A stretch of 64,000 nucleotides of DNA from Luidia sarsii (lineage: Eukaryota > Echinodermata > Asteroidea > Paxillosida > Luidiidae): assembly GCA_949987565.1 (NCBI GenBank), contig OX465116.1, positions 14,339,909-14,403,908 on the forward strand. The letters run 5' to 3'. The notes under the pieces are model-generated. The model searched no databases, was not told the origin of the DNA, and worked only from the letters and a program-made list of their open reading frames with translations. This document shows positions 54,901-64,000 of this stretch, in pieces. The position numbers were made by a program, and so were the translations under genes. Position 1 is the stretch's first letter. Every line of letters starts with the position of its first letter.

Positions 54901-56642
54901 TCAATTTAACGACTGGTAAATGCGTCTACGCTCACACCACAACCCCCCGCGGTGGATGTGTTTAGGGTTAGGGTTAGGGTTAGCGACTTAGAGTTAAGGT
55001 TTGGGTTAGGGTTAAGGTTAGGGTTAGGGCTAGGGTTAGTGTTAGGGTTAGGGTTAGGGTTAGGGTACTATTTCCATCTACGCTGATCTGCGCAACGTGT
55101 GATGTAGGCTTACGGCAGCATGGCATGAACTTCGCACGCACAGCGAGTGCACACATACAGGCATGAATCGTCACGAGCGGACTGAGCGTAGACGCATAAC
55201 AAGCCGTTAAATTGACCAAAAAAAGGCTTTCGTGTAAACCAAAAATGGTGGTGGATCTGGGCACTCACCGCGTTCCGTCAGAGGCGCTAGCGTTGACGTC
55301 GGCACCGTGCTGGAGTAGGTGCAGCGCCACCCTGAGGCGACCGTGCACGCAGCACTCGTGCAGCGGCGTGTAGCCGGCATTGTCCTTCGCATTGATGTCC
55401 ACCTCGCCGTAGTCTATGCAGTAGATGGCCACGTCCTGAACCGGTAGAGGGCGAAGGTGGAAATCGAAATGTTGCATCGATCCAGAAACTTCTTTCATTA
55501 ATCTCACAATCTATAATCGTTCTCACCGTTCTCTTTCTCTCTCTGTCTCCCTCTGTGCATCTTGCTCCCCCTGTCTCCCTCACTGTCTCCTTTCTCTGTC
55601 TCTTTCCCTCTCCCTCTGTCACTCTGTGTGACTACCTCTCTCTCTCTCTGTTGCCTTCTTTCTGTGTCCCACTCACTGTCTCACAATGTGTCTGTCTCCC
55701 CTCGCTCCGTCTCTCTGTCTCGTGTCTCACTCTCTCACTCTCTCAGTCCACCACTCTCTGCCCCTTCTCTGTTTCCTCTTTGTCTCTATCCCCCTCTCTC
55801 CGTTCTCCTCTCTCCCCCTCTTCCTGTCCCCCTCTCTCTGTCTCTCCCTCTGTCTCCCTCTCTCTGTCTCTCCCTCTCTGTCTCCCTCTGTCTCACTCTC
55901 TCTGTCTCCCTCTGACTCCCTCTCTCTGTCTCTCCCTCTCTGTCTCACTCTCTCACTCTATGTGAGTCGTGGGACTTTCTGCCCTTCTCTGTTTTCCTCT
56001 CTCTGTCTCTATCTCCCTCTCTCTCTCTCTGCCCTCCTCTCTCCCCTGTCTCTGCCTCCCCTCTCTCTGTATCACTGTGTGTGTCTCTCTCTCTTTGTCT
56101 CCTCCTCTCTCTCCGTCTCTCTGTTCCCCTCTGTCTCTCTCTGTCCCTCACTCACCCTCCCTTCTCCGTTACCCCCACTCTCTCTGTCTCTCACTCCCCC
56201 CATCTCTCTCCACCTCTACTAATCTACTAATTCAAACAGCGCTTCAGTGTATCACCGGCACCGCACGAGGAAATGTCATTAGTAGTGTGCGCACGGCATG
56301 GCCCGTCTGTCGGTTATGCCGACTCGTATCGTGTTTCCTCAGCTGCAATTTGCAAGACTCGCCCCCAATATATCGCCCGATGCACCGTTCGTTTTCCCTC
56401 CTAATCGACAAAGGAATTGGGTCATGCCTCGTCTTCGTGTTGCAAGCTCCTCACCTAGTTAAACTACCCCAATTCCATTTGAGGTATATTAATTCCAGCC
56501 CTCTCAACCCTCCTGTTTGCAGTGTTCGGTTTCTTTTTCATTAGCGTTCGCTCAATCATCTGAATTTCGAAAAATGTTAATAAATTAACTGCTGGCATTT
56601 TCCTGTTTTTTTCTTCTGATTTACAGACGTTCATTTGTGACC

Positions 56643-56718
<76 letters not shown>

Positions 56719-59700
56719 CAGACAGAGACAGAGACCGAGACCGAGACAGAGACAGAGACAGAGACAGAGACAGAGACAGAGACAGAGACAGAGACAGAGA
56801 CAGAGACAGAGACCGAGACCGAGACAGAGACAGAGACAGAGACAGAGACAGAGACAGAGACAGAGACATAGACAGAGACAGAAACAGAGACATGCAGAGA
56901 CAAAGACAGTTTTTTTTCATTATCATTCGCTCAATCATCTGAATTTCGAAAAATGTTAATAAATTAACTGCGAGGGAGAGAGAGGGGGAGAGGGAGGGAG
57001 AGATAGAGGCAGACAGAGACAGAGACAGACAAAAAGACAAAACGACAGACTAAAACAATATTTACTCCTGAAAACGATTCACTTGGAAAACGTGCACTGA
57101 CTGTTTGTATATACGAACGTACAATGTAGCACTTCCCGACAAGAGTAATAGATCGAGTCTTCATCCCATGACGTCACCAAGGACGGCCCCTTCCAAAGGT
57201 AACTCCTTTTGTTACACTTTCCCAAAGTTTAGAATTCGAAAACAAAAATGCATGGATGTATTTGACTGACACCATAGTGTTACGTGAGATAATAGAAAAG
57301 ATTCCCAAAATGCATTGCAGTTGACCTTTAACCCTTATGAGAGTCTACTACGCCCGTGGAGTCGTGACGCGCATGCCAACCGGTTGTCCAATGCCGCGCC
57401 TAGATAGCGGTCACGTGTACTTACGTCATATGCCAGACGGGCCGCCCGGTGCAGAATGGTTTCGCCCAGTTTCTTGTTCACCATTAGTCGTCTCATCTCT
57501 GTCGAGCAGATGAAAAAAAACATCTTTGTATTAATCGCCGAACCTTGTCGATAACATCTCGGGTCTTTAGTCAGTGAAGTCTCGGTTTTGGGCACAGAGG
57601 TCTCTGTCTTGGGCATTAAGGTCTCTGTCTTGGGCATTGAGGTCTCGGTCTTGGGCATTGAGGTCTCGGTCTTGGGCATTTAGGTCTCGGTCTTGGGCAT
57701 TTAGGTCTCGGTCTTGGGCATTTAGGTATCGGTCTTGGGTATTGAGATCTCGGTTTTGGGCATTGAGGTCTTGGTCTTGGGCATTGAGGTCTCGGTCTTG
57801 GGCATTGAGGTCTCAGTCTTGGGCATTGAGGTCTCGGTCTTGGGCATTGAGGTCTCGGTCTTGGGCATTGAGTTCTCGGTCTCGGGTATTGAGGTATCCG
57901 TCTCGGTCTTGGGCATTGAGGTCTCGGTCTTGGGCATTGAGGTCTCGGTCTTGGGCATTGAGGTCTCTGTCGTCGGCATTGAGTTCTCGGTCTTGGGCAT
58001 TGAGGTATCGGTCTTGGGCATTGAGATCTCTGTCTTGGGCATTGAGGTCTCTGTCGTGGGCATTGAGTTCTCGGTCTTGGGCATTGAGGTATCGGTCTTG
58101 GGCATTGAGGTCTCGGTCTTGGGCATTGAGATCTCGGTCTTGGGCATTGAGGTCTCGGTCTTGGGCATTGAGATCTCGGTTTTGGGCACTGAGGTCTCTG
58201 TCGTGGGCATTGAGTTCTCGGTCTTGGGCATTGAGGTCTCGGTCTTGGGCATTGAGGTATCTGTCTCGGTCTTGGGCATTGAGGTATCTGTCTCGGTCTT
58301 GGGCATTGAGTTCTCGGTCTTGGGCATTGAGGTATCTGTCTCGGTCTTGGGCATTGAGGTCTCAGTTTTGGGCATTGAGGTCTCTGTCTCGGTCTTGGAC
58401 GCTGGGGTCTCAGTCTTGGGCATTGAGGTCTCGGTCTTGGGCACTCGGTCTCGGTCAATCTTGGGCACTTATGTCTCGGTCTTGGATACAGAAGTCTCTG
58501 TCTTGGGCATTTAGGGCTCGGTCTTTGACTCCCACCCCAAAAAGAGAACAAAACCTCACCGGCCGGAGCACTAGGTTTGACCACCTTGACCGGTTCGGGT
58601 TCGCGCAGAGAGAGTGGTGCTGCTTCCTGGTCACCGGACACCTGTAATTTCAAAAAGAAGTCGACGTTCAGGAGGGACGAAACAAAACCATCCTGGATTT
58701 ATCTACTGTTTTTTAGATGCCTGTGATATTATAACGAGTATAAAGATAAATATGACCGAAGTCTAAGCCTAAGCTTTCATTTCGTAAACGGTTACATGGC
58801 TACTCTTTATCGTTCTTACCTCCGTTTTGATCGACACTGCCGCCTCCTGGACTTGGTCTTCGTCGAGGTTGTCGGCGGTGACAGGGCCCAGGTGTCTGGT
58901 CTTGAACTTCCGCTTCCCTCCCGCCTTGGCCCGCCCGCCGCGACCGGGTTCCTTGGCACGGCTCATGAGCTGGTAGGCGGTGGGCGTCATCAGCTTGATC
59001 TTGGTCAGGTTGCGCGGGTCGATCACCACGCGCAGGGTGGATTCCTCCGCGGTCTCCCCCTCCTCCTCCTCCTCCTCCTCCTCGCCGGCCGCCGCCGACG
59101 TCGCAGCGGCCGGCTCGTAGTCGTCGGCGCCGGGCCCGCCGAGCGGCGGCGCGTTCGTCGGCGACAGAATGACGCCGCCGGCGGCGGCCGCGGTCTCGGT
59201 GTCCGTGGGAGTCAGCGGCTCCTGCTTGATGATGAGTGCGGTGTCCCGGGCGGCGGCGTCGGACGCCGCTTCTTCGGCGGCGCGGCGTCGCCTCCCGGAC
59301 ACCGCCGGCGGGGACGCCGCCGACGCCGCCGCCTTAGCGCCCCGGCCCGAGCCGGAGACCGGGAAGGAGGCCGAGGCCGAGACCGAGACGGCCTCGTCCT
59401 CGCCGCTCGTGGAGCCGCCCAGCGACCGTCTCAGCCGCTGCTTCCGCTCCAGGAACTTCTGCCGCTCCTTCTCGATCTCCATCTCGTAGCGGGCGTTCTT
59501 GTGGTAGGCCTTCCTCTGGCGAGCGCTCGAACCTTCCCGACAGAGACGGGGAGACCCACGGGACAGAGTCAGGTCGGGGTTCATGGTGGTGGAGGGGGGG
59601 GGCGGGGGACACTGATGTACCGCATTGCTGCCGGTACGGGAAAGGCATTTGAGCGCCCGTTCACGGCTCTAAGTATTCGGGGACCGAATTGCCAAAAGTG

Positions 59701-60633
59701 ATTGTGCCAGGTTTGACTCGCTTGTATACAGAGCGAACTCTTGTTGATTTGAGTCAGAGGTAACTATTGTACTTGATTATTGTTCAGAGGTAACTATTGC
59801 ACTTGATTATTGTTCAGAGGTAACTATTGTACTTAATTATTGTTCAGAGGTAATCATTGTACTTAATTATTGTTCAGAGGTAACTATTGTACTTAATTAT
59901 TGTTCAGATGTAATTATTGTACTTAATTATTGTTCAGAGGTAACTATTGTACTTAATTATTGTTCAGAGGTAATTATTGCACTTATTTATTGTTCAGAGG
60001 TAATTATAAGCTTTTAAAATGGCACATTATTAAAAACGAAACCGTATAGCGGTCAAGGGCACATGGGCATTAGAGGGTCTAAGGAAGTCTGGAGATAGGA
60101 ATTGACATACCTCTTAAAAAGGGCAAGATCGTAGGCTGGGGAAAAAAACATGAACCAAGAAACGAATTCCAGAGAGAAAATGGAATTCCGGTGGTAAGGT
60201 GATGCGTAGTGGTTATGGGAGTAAACTTGGCTTTTGTTGGTCGAATTGTTGAACGAGGTTAGCGCCGCGAAGCGAAGCGCGGGCCAGTCGAGGGGTAGAG
60301 GGAGCGAGAGGGTTTACTCACGGGTTGCCAGCGAGTGACGAGTTCGTTCCTCGAGGACCATCGGCACGAAGTCCCGGAATGCGTGACGTCCCGCGTAGCT
60401 GGACAGGCGCAGCATCTCACGGGACACGCCACGCCGGCCACGCCCCGCCACGCTGGCTCCACAACTTCCGTCTGGAGAGGGGGGGGGAGGGGGCGAGGTA
60501 CAGGGAGCCGAGGAGGAGGCAGAGATAGAGAGGGAGGGAGAGGTAGACAGAGATAGGAAGGTAGAGAATGAGGGAGAGAGGTAGACAAAGAGGGATGAGA
60601 GGAGGGAGAGAGAGAGGGGGAAAGAGGGAGAGG

Positions 60634-60677
<44 letters not shown>

Positions 60678-63600
60678 GAGAGAAAGAGAAAGAGAGGGAG
60701 AGGTAGAGGTAGTGGTAGACAAAGGCAGAAAGAGTGGGAGAGTGAGAGGGAGAGATAGAGGTAGATGTAGCAAAGAGAGGGGGAGAGAGAGAGAAAGGGG
60801 TGAGGGGGATAGAGGTAGAAGTGGAGAGACATAGAGGTAGAGAAAGATAGAGCGTGAGGGGAGATAGGGGTACAGAGAGGGAGAAAAGGGAAAGAGATGG
60901 CGAGAGGGAAAGAGGGAGAGACAATAAAGAAAGAAGTAGAGACAGAAGTGAGAGAGGTAGAGAAAGGGGGAGTTACAGAAACAGAGAAGTATAGAGAGGC
61001 AGAAGAGGAGACAGATAGAGAGGGAGGTAGAGAGATACGGGTAAAGAGAGGAGCAGAGAAAGAAAGAGTGGAAGAGTAAAGAGAGAGAGGGGTAGAGAGA
61101 GAGACGTAGACAGTGGTAAGGTAGGTGAGAGGTAGAACAAGAGAGAGACGAGAGAAAGAGAGATTAGCCGAACAGCAAAATGAAATACGAGTCTAAAATA
61201 CTTCGGCCGGTTGACCTTGATAGAACGACGCAGTGTTTATGGGACGAGTATTGTCTTCTTCTTCTTTTTTAGATCGTCTTTCCCTCCAGGGTCGATTTTT
61301 TTTTACGGGAGACAAAAGTCGGCCGAGAACCCTTTACCGGTTTGGTTGAGCTTCCTGATGGTGATGAATCTCCGGCCTCGTCCCCGTCCGCCCCTCTGCA
61401 GCGGTGAGTGCGTGCCGTGCATCGGCCGCAGATGACGGCGGCCCTGGCCCGGCACCTCGCTCGGCGCCACCTCGGCCGGTGGGGTCCCCTTCTCTCTCTT
61501 CTCCATCTCGTTGAAGCGCTTCATGGCCCGCTGGGTGGGGAAAGGGGGAAAGGGGGAAAAGAAGAAAAGGTGGGCTTCACATTTGTTTTGTTTTTTGCAC
61601 AGCAGGCCAAGCAGCTGAACTGGATGTGTAAACGCCAGGGGTCTCTTGAAAATTGAGATAAGAATGATACACGGTGGCTTCTTGTTTCTCAACGAGCTAG
61701 TCGTGATGTGCGGTCGATGGTGCATCAAGGAATGATGTTCTGGTTTCGTTCCAGAATTCCGATAATGTAAAGAATAGATCGCCACCATCTTCATCATCGT
61801 CCCCATGGTCATCGTCATTCTCCCAATTCTTATCCTCCCAGCCTCCTCTCTCACACACACATCCTCCTAATCCTCCCAGACCTCATCCTAGGTCTACTCG
61901 TTATCTTCATCCTCCCGTTATACTCGTAATTTTCATCATCGTCTTCCCCCTCCTCCTTCTCCTTCTCCTTCATTCCTTCTTCTCCTCATCCTCCTCCTCT
62001 CCTTCTCCGCCTCCCAATCCTTCTCCCCTCTTCCTTCCCCGTCTCCCCTCCCTTCCCTTTCCTCTTCCTCCCCTCCTTCTCCTCCTCCCTTCCCCTCCTC
62101 CTTCCTTTCCTCCTCCTTCTCTTCCCCTTCTCCCCTCCTCCTCATGCACCATTTGTTACAGCCATGTCCCAGCCCTGTCAATTTCTTCCCGTTTTGCAGC
62201 GCAAGGATTTGAACAAGAAAGTCAGTGGCAAAAACCAAACAAAAACACCGCATGAGAAACAAAAAAAAACACTCACCTGCAAGGCCCTCTCCTCCCGATC
62301 CAACAGGGCCGGGTCGGTCAGCAGATCCACGGCCTGCTTCCTCTTGGGGATCTCGGCCACGAAGCTGGAGGTGTTCTCCAGCCGGCTGATCTCCAGCGAC
62401 CGCTTCCGGGACGCGCCCCGGCCGGAGGGCGTGCTCCGGCCGCTGGACGGGCTGAGGGTGGAGCAGAGGCTGGCGGTCACGGAGGCCGGCGACACGGCGC
62501 CGGCCGACGTCGGCGGGGCGTGCACGCCCATAGCCGCCAGGAGCTTCTTGCGCGGGTCGTGGGACAGGGTCCGCTCGGTGGGCGAGTACCGGAGGAGGTG
62601 GGCCGGCAGCGCGGAGGCGTTGAGGTGCAGGCCGTCCGGGCCGGTCAGGTAGCCCGGCGGCCCGGCGGTGCCGCCGAGCGAGGCAGACACCGAGGAGTGC
62701 GGAAGCTCGAGGGGACGACGGCGGCCGATCTCGGCCTCGTAGCGGGCGGCGGCGGCGGCGGCCATGACGGCGGGTCGGAGCGAGGAGACGAGCCCGGCGT
62801 CACCGACCGTCGTGGGGGCCTCCGTCGCCGCGGACAGGGCGAGCTCCGGCGGCTGACCGGCCTCGGGAGACGCCTCCTCGCGGCGGGAATCGGAAGCCGA
62901 CTCCGACGAGCGGGGCCGCCGATGGGGCAGCTGCAGTGGGCCGGAGTCCGAGAGGCCTGGCGGTGGCGGCAGCTCGCAGCGCGTCGCGATGCTCGGTGAG
63001 AGGGGCAGGTGGGCCGCGAAGACGGCATCGATGGCCTCGCTGACGGACACGGTCTGCCCTTCCCTCAGGAGGTGGCGCAGGTCGGGCGGCCCCAGGCGGC
63101 CGGCCCTTCCGGAGGACGGCGCCCTCTCCGTGCCCGCACCCGCCGCCGCCGCCGAGCGCTCGTCGTCGGGGGCCGGCGACGAGGAAGGCGATTGGGTCAA
63201 ATCGATGACGTCGCTCAGCTCGCAGCGTCCCACACCGCCGGCGGCCTGGAGGCGCTTGCGTTGCAGCGTGAAGTGAGCGAAGAGATTGCGGTCCTCGCTG
63301 TCGCTGGTACCCCGGCTCCCCCTCGCCTTCTTGGAGTGCTGCGCCTTCAGCCGGTCCATGCTCGCCTTCAGGCCGTACGTGTGGCCGTGCTTCTTCCGCG
63401 GCTTGTCCGCCACAGCGGCGGCAACTGCGGTCCCGCCGCTCCCGGCCGCCCGACACAGCTCCATGTACTGCTGGTAGGCCTCCCGCTGGTGCTCGGCCTC
63501 TCGCTGGTAGGCGTCGCGCAGCTGCCGCTGCTCGCGCTTGTTCTTGTCGAAGGCGGCCGCGGCGTCCAGGAGGGCGCTGTTGATCTGCCGCTGGAGGGCG

Positions 63601-64000
63601 CTCTCCACCCGGATCCTCTCGGCGCGTCGCTCGGCGCTGGCGTCCGGGTGAGCGGATCGCGCGCCGCCGGTCTCGTGCAGGCGGGGCGGCGACTCGTCCT
63701 GACTGCCGGGCGGCGCCCCCCGGCTGAGAGGCTCCTGCTTGCGCGAGGTGTACAGCGGCAGGGTGAGGGCGTTGTAGAAGAGCGGCGAGGAGGAGGAGGA
63801 GGCGGCCGGCGACTCCACGGCGGACGAGACGTGGTTGAGGCCGGCCGCCGTGTCCGTGGGGAAGCAGGGAGAGTAGACGCTCTGCGGAGTCAGCACGGGC
63901 ATGGTGGGCGACTCGTTGCCGCCCGTCGACGACGGGCCCGTCTTCTTGGGCGAGGAGCCGTTAGCGGTGGCGTCTGGGGCCAGACACTTGGCCGCGTGGT
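51651..64000 (-). CDS. BCOR: BCOR (BCL6 corepressor), 3' part of the gene, 11 exons visible
   Basis: BCOR is a nuclear corepressor. Through its C-terminal PUFD domain it joins PCGF1 in the non-canonical Polycomb complex PRC1.1. Eleven exons give an open frame of 1274 residues to the stop at 51651-51653, with all phases consistent. The 5' end is outside. In order: a long low-complexity region (exon 64000-62277) with a SUMO-interaction-like [12 protein letters not shown]; a basic segment ([13 protein letters not shown]); and a charged region around [20 protein letters not shown]. The ankyrin repeats run from [20 protein letters not shown] through [20 protein letters not shown] and [20 protein letters not shown] to [29 protein letters not shown] and the PUFD start [15 protein letters not shown] follow, then [10 protein letters not shown]. 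Human BCOR and BCORL1 share this order, and this is probably their pre-duplication relative. The symbol BCOR is used for the family. Confidence 0.93.
52468..52704. mobile_element. MITE family F
   Basis: Left end ccctttttccaaagcccggc and right end agccgggttttggacaaggg are imperfect inverted repeats of about 27 bases. A second copy, split by an insertion, is at about 1240-1660 (right end gccgggttttggaaaaggg). Confidence 0.75.
52776..52917 (-). CDS. BCOR: BCOR exon, start of PUFD
   Basis: It encodes [20 protein letters not shown], then [20 protein letters not shown], matching human FEFSETPLLPCYNIQV. The acceptor ggatctcag fits the phase. The donor is gtaaga. Confidence 0.88.
53000..53815. repeat. 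34-bp minisatellite in a BCOR intron
   Basis: About 23 copies of a 34-bp unit (cggacctacgaactcggacc, tactgactcggact) with recurring cagact and cggacctgg variants. It starts about 80 bases upstream of the acceptor of the exon at 52917. Confidence 0.95.
54027..54147. mobile_element. Family D hairpin, second full copy, in a BCOR intron
   Basis: gtgggcctgacgtttcgatc and ctagcaggacctttctgcc are followed by a small internal duplication (gcaggacctttctgcctttga) and then the reverse complement. The left flank (tgatatacaaaaatgttgca and onward, 53975-54026) also precedes the copy at 14689, so the element is longer than the hairpin. Confidence 0.8.
54209..54310 (-). CDS. BCOR: BCOR exon after the ankyrin repeats
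   Basis: It encodes [20 protein letters not shown] then [13 protein letters not shown], matching human [22 protein letters not shown] in position. The acceptor is cgttgcag and the donor gtaagt. Confidence 0.9.
54588..54733 (-). CDS. BCOR: BCOR exon, last ankyrin repeats
   Basis: It encodes [20 protein letters not shown] then [18 protein letters not shown], matching human [33 protein letters not shown]. The acceptor is ccgttcag and the donor gtgagt. Confidence 0.95.
54960..55075. repeat. Interstitial telomere-like (GGGTTA)n in a BCOR intron
   Basis: About 17 gggtta or variant hexamers between two ankyrin-coding exons. Confidence 0.92.
55269..55435 (-). CDS. BCOR: BCOR exon, ankyrin repeats
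   Basis: It encodes [40 protein letters not shown] and [13 protein letters not shown], matching human [20 protein letters not shown] and GADVNCSAQDGT. The acceptor is ccggttcag and the donor gtgagt. Confidence 0.95.
55520..56215. repeat. Low-complexity TCTC/CCCTCTCTG tract in a BCOR intron
   Basis: Almost pure pyrimidine with scattered G on the + strand, based on ctctctgtctccctctc. All long frames over it are Ser/Leu/Pro artefacts. Confidence 0.93.
56635..56905. repeat. (GA)n followed by (GAGACA)n microsatellite
   Basis: About 70 bases of ga repeats are followed by about 30 gagaca hexamers with gagacc interruptions. Confidence 0.96.
57425..57498 (-). CDS. BCOR: BCOR exon, start of the ankyrin repeats
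   Basis: It encodes [20 protein letters not shown] then RLAYD, matching human [24 protein letters not shown]. The acceptor is tgctcgacag and the donor gtaagt. Confidence 0.92.
57575..58525. repeat. 21-bp minisatellite filling a BCOR intron
   Basis: About 45 copies of cattgaggtctcggtcttggg lie between the donor at 58559 and the acceptor at 57499, leaving only about 110 bases of other intron sequence. Some units carry an extra tctgtctcggt. 21 is a multiple of 3, so both strands have 250-350-codon false frames such as (MPKTETS)n. Confidence 0.97.
58560..58641 (-). CDS. BCOR: BCOR exon
   Basis: It encodes [20 protein letters not shown] then VKPSAPA. The acceptor is gaaattacag and the donor gtgagg. 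Confidence 0.82.
58820..59532 (-). CDS. BCOR: BCOR exon, charged and Ala/Glu-rich
   Basis: It starts [20 protein letters not shown], then [19 protein letters not shown]. It continues through an alanine-rich stretch and a run of eight Glu to [20 protein letters not shown] and SIKTE. The donor is gtaaga. The acceptor at gggaag (59533-59534) is chosen from phase and a preceding ctccccgtctctgtc tract; it is the least certain boundary of the gene. Confidence 0.78.
59730..60005. repeat. 30-bp minisatellite in a BCOR intron
   Basis: About nine copies of ttgttcagaggtaactattg tacttaatta with few changes. Confidence 0.95.
60322..60471 (-). CDS. BCOR: BCOR exon
   Basis: It encodes [20 protein letters not shown] then [20 protein letters not shown]. 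The acceptor (ctctccag) lies at the edge of a 700-bp pyrimidine tract on the - strand. The donor is gtgagt. Confidence 0.78.
60478..61170. repeat. Low-complexity GAGAGG purine tract in a BCOR intron
   Basis: About 690 bases are nearly all purine on the + strand (agagagggagag units). On the BCOR sense strand this is a pyrimidine tract ending at the acceptor of the exon at 60471. Confidence 0.93.
61338..61530 (-). CDS. BCOR: BCOR exon, basic segment
   Basis: It encodes [15 protein letters not shown] and later [16 protein letters not shown]. The acceptor is ttccccacccag and the donor gtaaag. It joins in frame on both sides. Confidence 0.82.
61935..62150. repeat. Low-complexity CCTCCTTCTC tract in a BCOR intron
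   Basis: An irregular pyrimidine stretch on the + strand of cctcctcctt and ccttctcc units. No coding sign. Confidence 0.9.
62277..64000 (-). CDS. BCOR: BCOR large exon, partial at the window edge
   Basis: 574 codons are open from the window edge to the donor gtgagt at 62276, and the frame is still open at 64000. The content is Ala/Ser/Pro/Arg-rich and disordered in look. [18 protein letters not shown] (around 63200) fits a SUMO-interacting motif. The end reads [20 protein letters not shown] then ALQ. GC content is very high. An internal ATG at 63900-63902 is probably not the start, because the frame continues upstream without a stop. Confidence 0.85.

Noticed and set aside
55555..57040. Ser/Leu-rich and (DR)n frames
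   Set aside because: CT and GA low-complexity sequence inside a BCOR intron.
57574..58653. Long frames of ALRSRSW and MPKTETS repeats
   Set aside because: They lie within a BCOR intron with good flanking splice sites and result from a 21-bp repeat whose length is a multiple of 3.
58796..59701. 301-codon + strand frame opposite a BCOR exon
   Set aside because: Shadow of the GC-rich BCOR exon; the - strand frame has coherent charged motifs, phase-matched splice sites and family position.
61936..62262. 108-codon Glu/Arg/Gly-rich frame
   Set aside because: Reading of a pyrimidine-rich tract in a BCOR intron; no splice sites or motif support it.

Overview
This is eukaryotic (metazoan) DNA: multi-exon genes with GT-AG introns, very many tandem repeats, short inverted-repeat transposons, tRNA-derived SINEs and LINE remnants. 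There are no operons or ribosome binding sites. The gene content (PSMD1, a 5-HT2-type receptor and a full BCOR with ankyrin repeats and PUFD) together with the repeat style suggests an invertebrate deuterostome such as an echinoderm or cephalochordate. The sequence alone does not settle the species.

Layout. (1) 518-919, + strand: the last coding exon of a gene I do not recognise, entering from the left and convergent with PSMD1. (2) 2966-47299, - strand: a complete PSMD1 (26S proteasome subunit Rpn2). I could assemble 25 coding exons; they total 3033 bases, stay in frame and encode 1010 residues. (3) 25399-27507, + strand: a two-coding-exon 5-HT2-type amine receptor of 408 residues. It lies inside the 18,985-base intron 17 of PSMD1 on the opposite strand. 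(4) About 47.3-51.6 kb: intergenic, with short tandem arrays and an array of X-box-like motifs. (5) 51651-64000, - strand: the 3' part (11 exons, 1274 residues visible) of BCOR, the Polycomb PRC1.1 corepressor. Its 5' end lies beyond the window.

The main biological point is the nested pair. In human, HTR2B lies inside an intron of PSMD1 in opposite orientation; the same arrangement is seen here, which implies an ancient conserved nesting.

The second theme is intronic minisatellites tied to splice junctions. PSMD1 introns 11 and 16 carry tandem arrays whose repeat unit is a copy of the 3' end of the preceding exon plus its splice donor, giving rows of decoy donors. Intron 24 is filled by a 43-bp array that is almost free of AG on the coding strand and runs straight into the 3' splice site. 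One BCOR intron is almost entirely a 21-bp array. The long open frames in these arrays are artefacts of repeat structure and are not annotated as proteins.

At least four families of inverted-repeat elements recur, one of which has been amplified into a 115-bp satellite, and there is one element with about 200-bp terminal inverted repeats and a 9-bp target duplication. Exon boundaries were placed by eye from splice signals, reading phase and remembered human proteins; most should be right to the base, but none was verified by transcripts.
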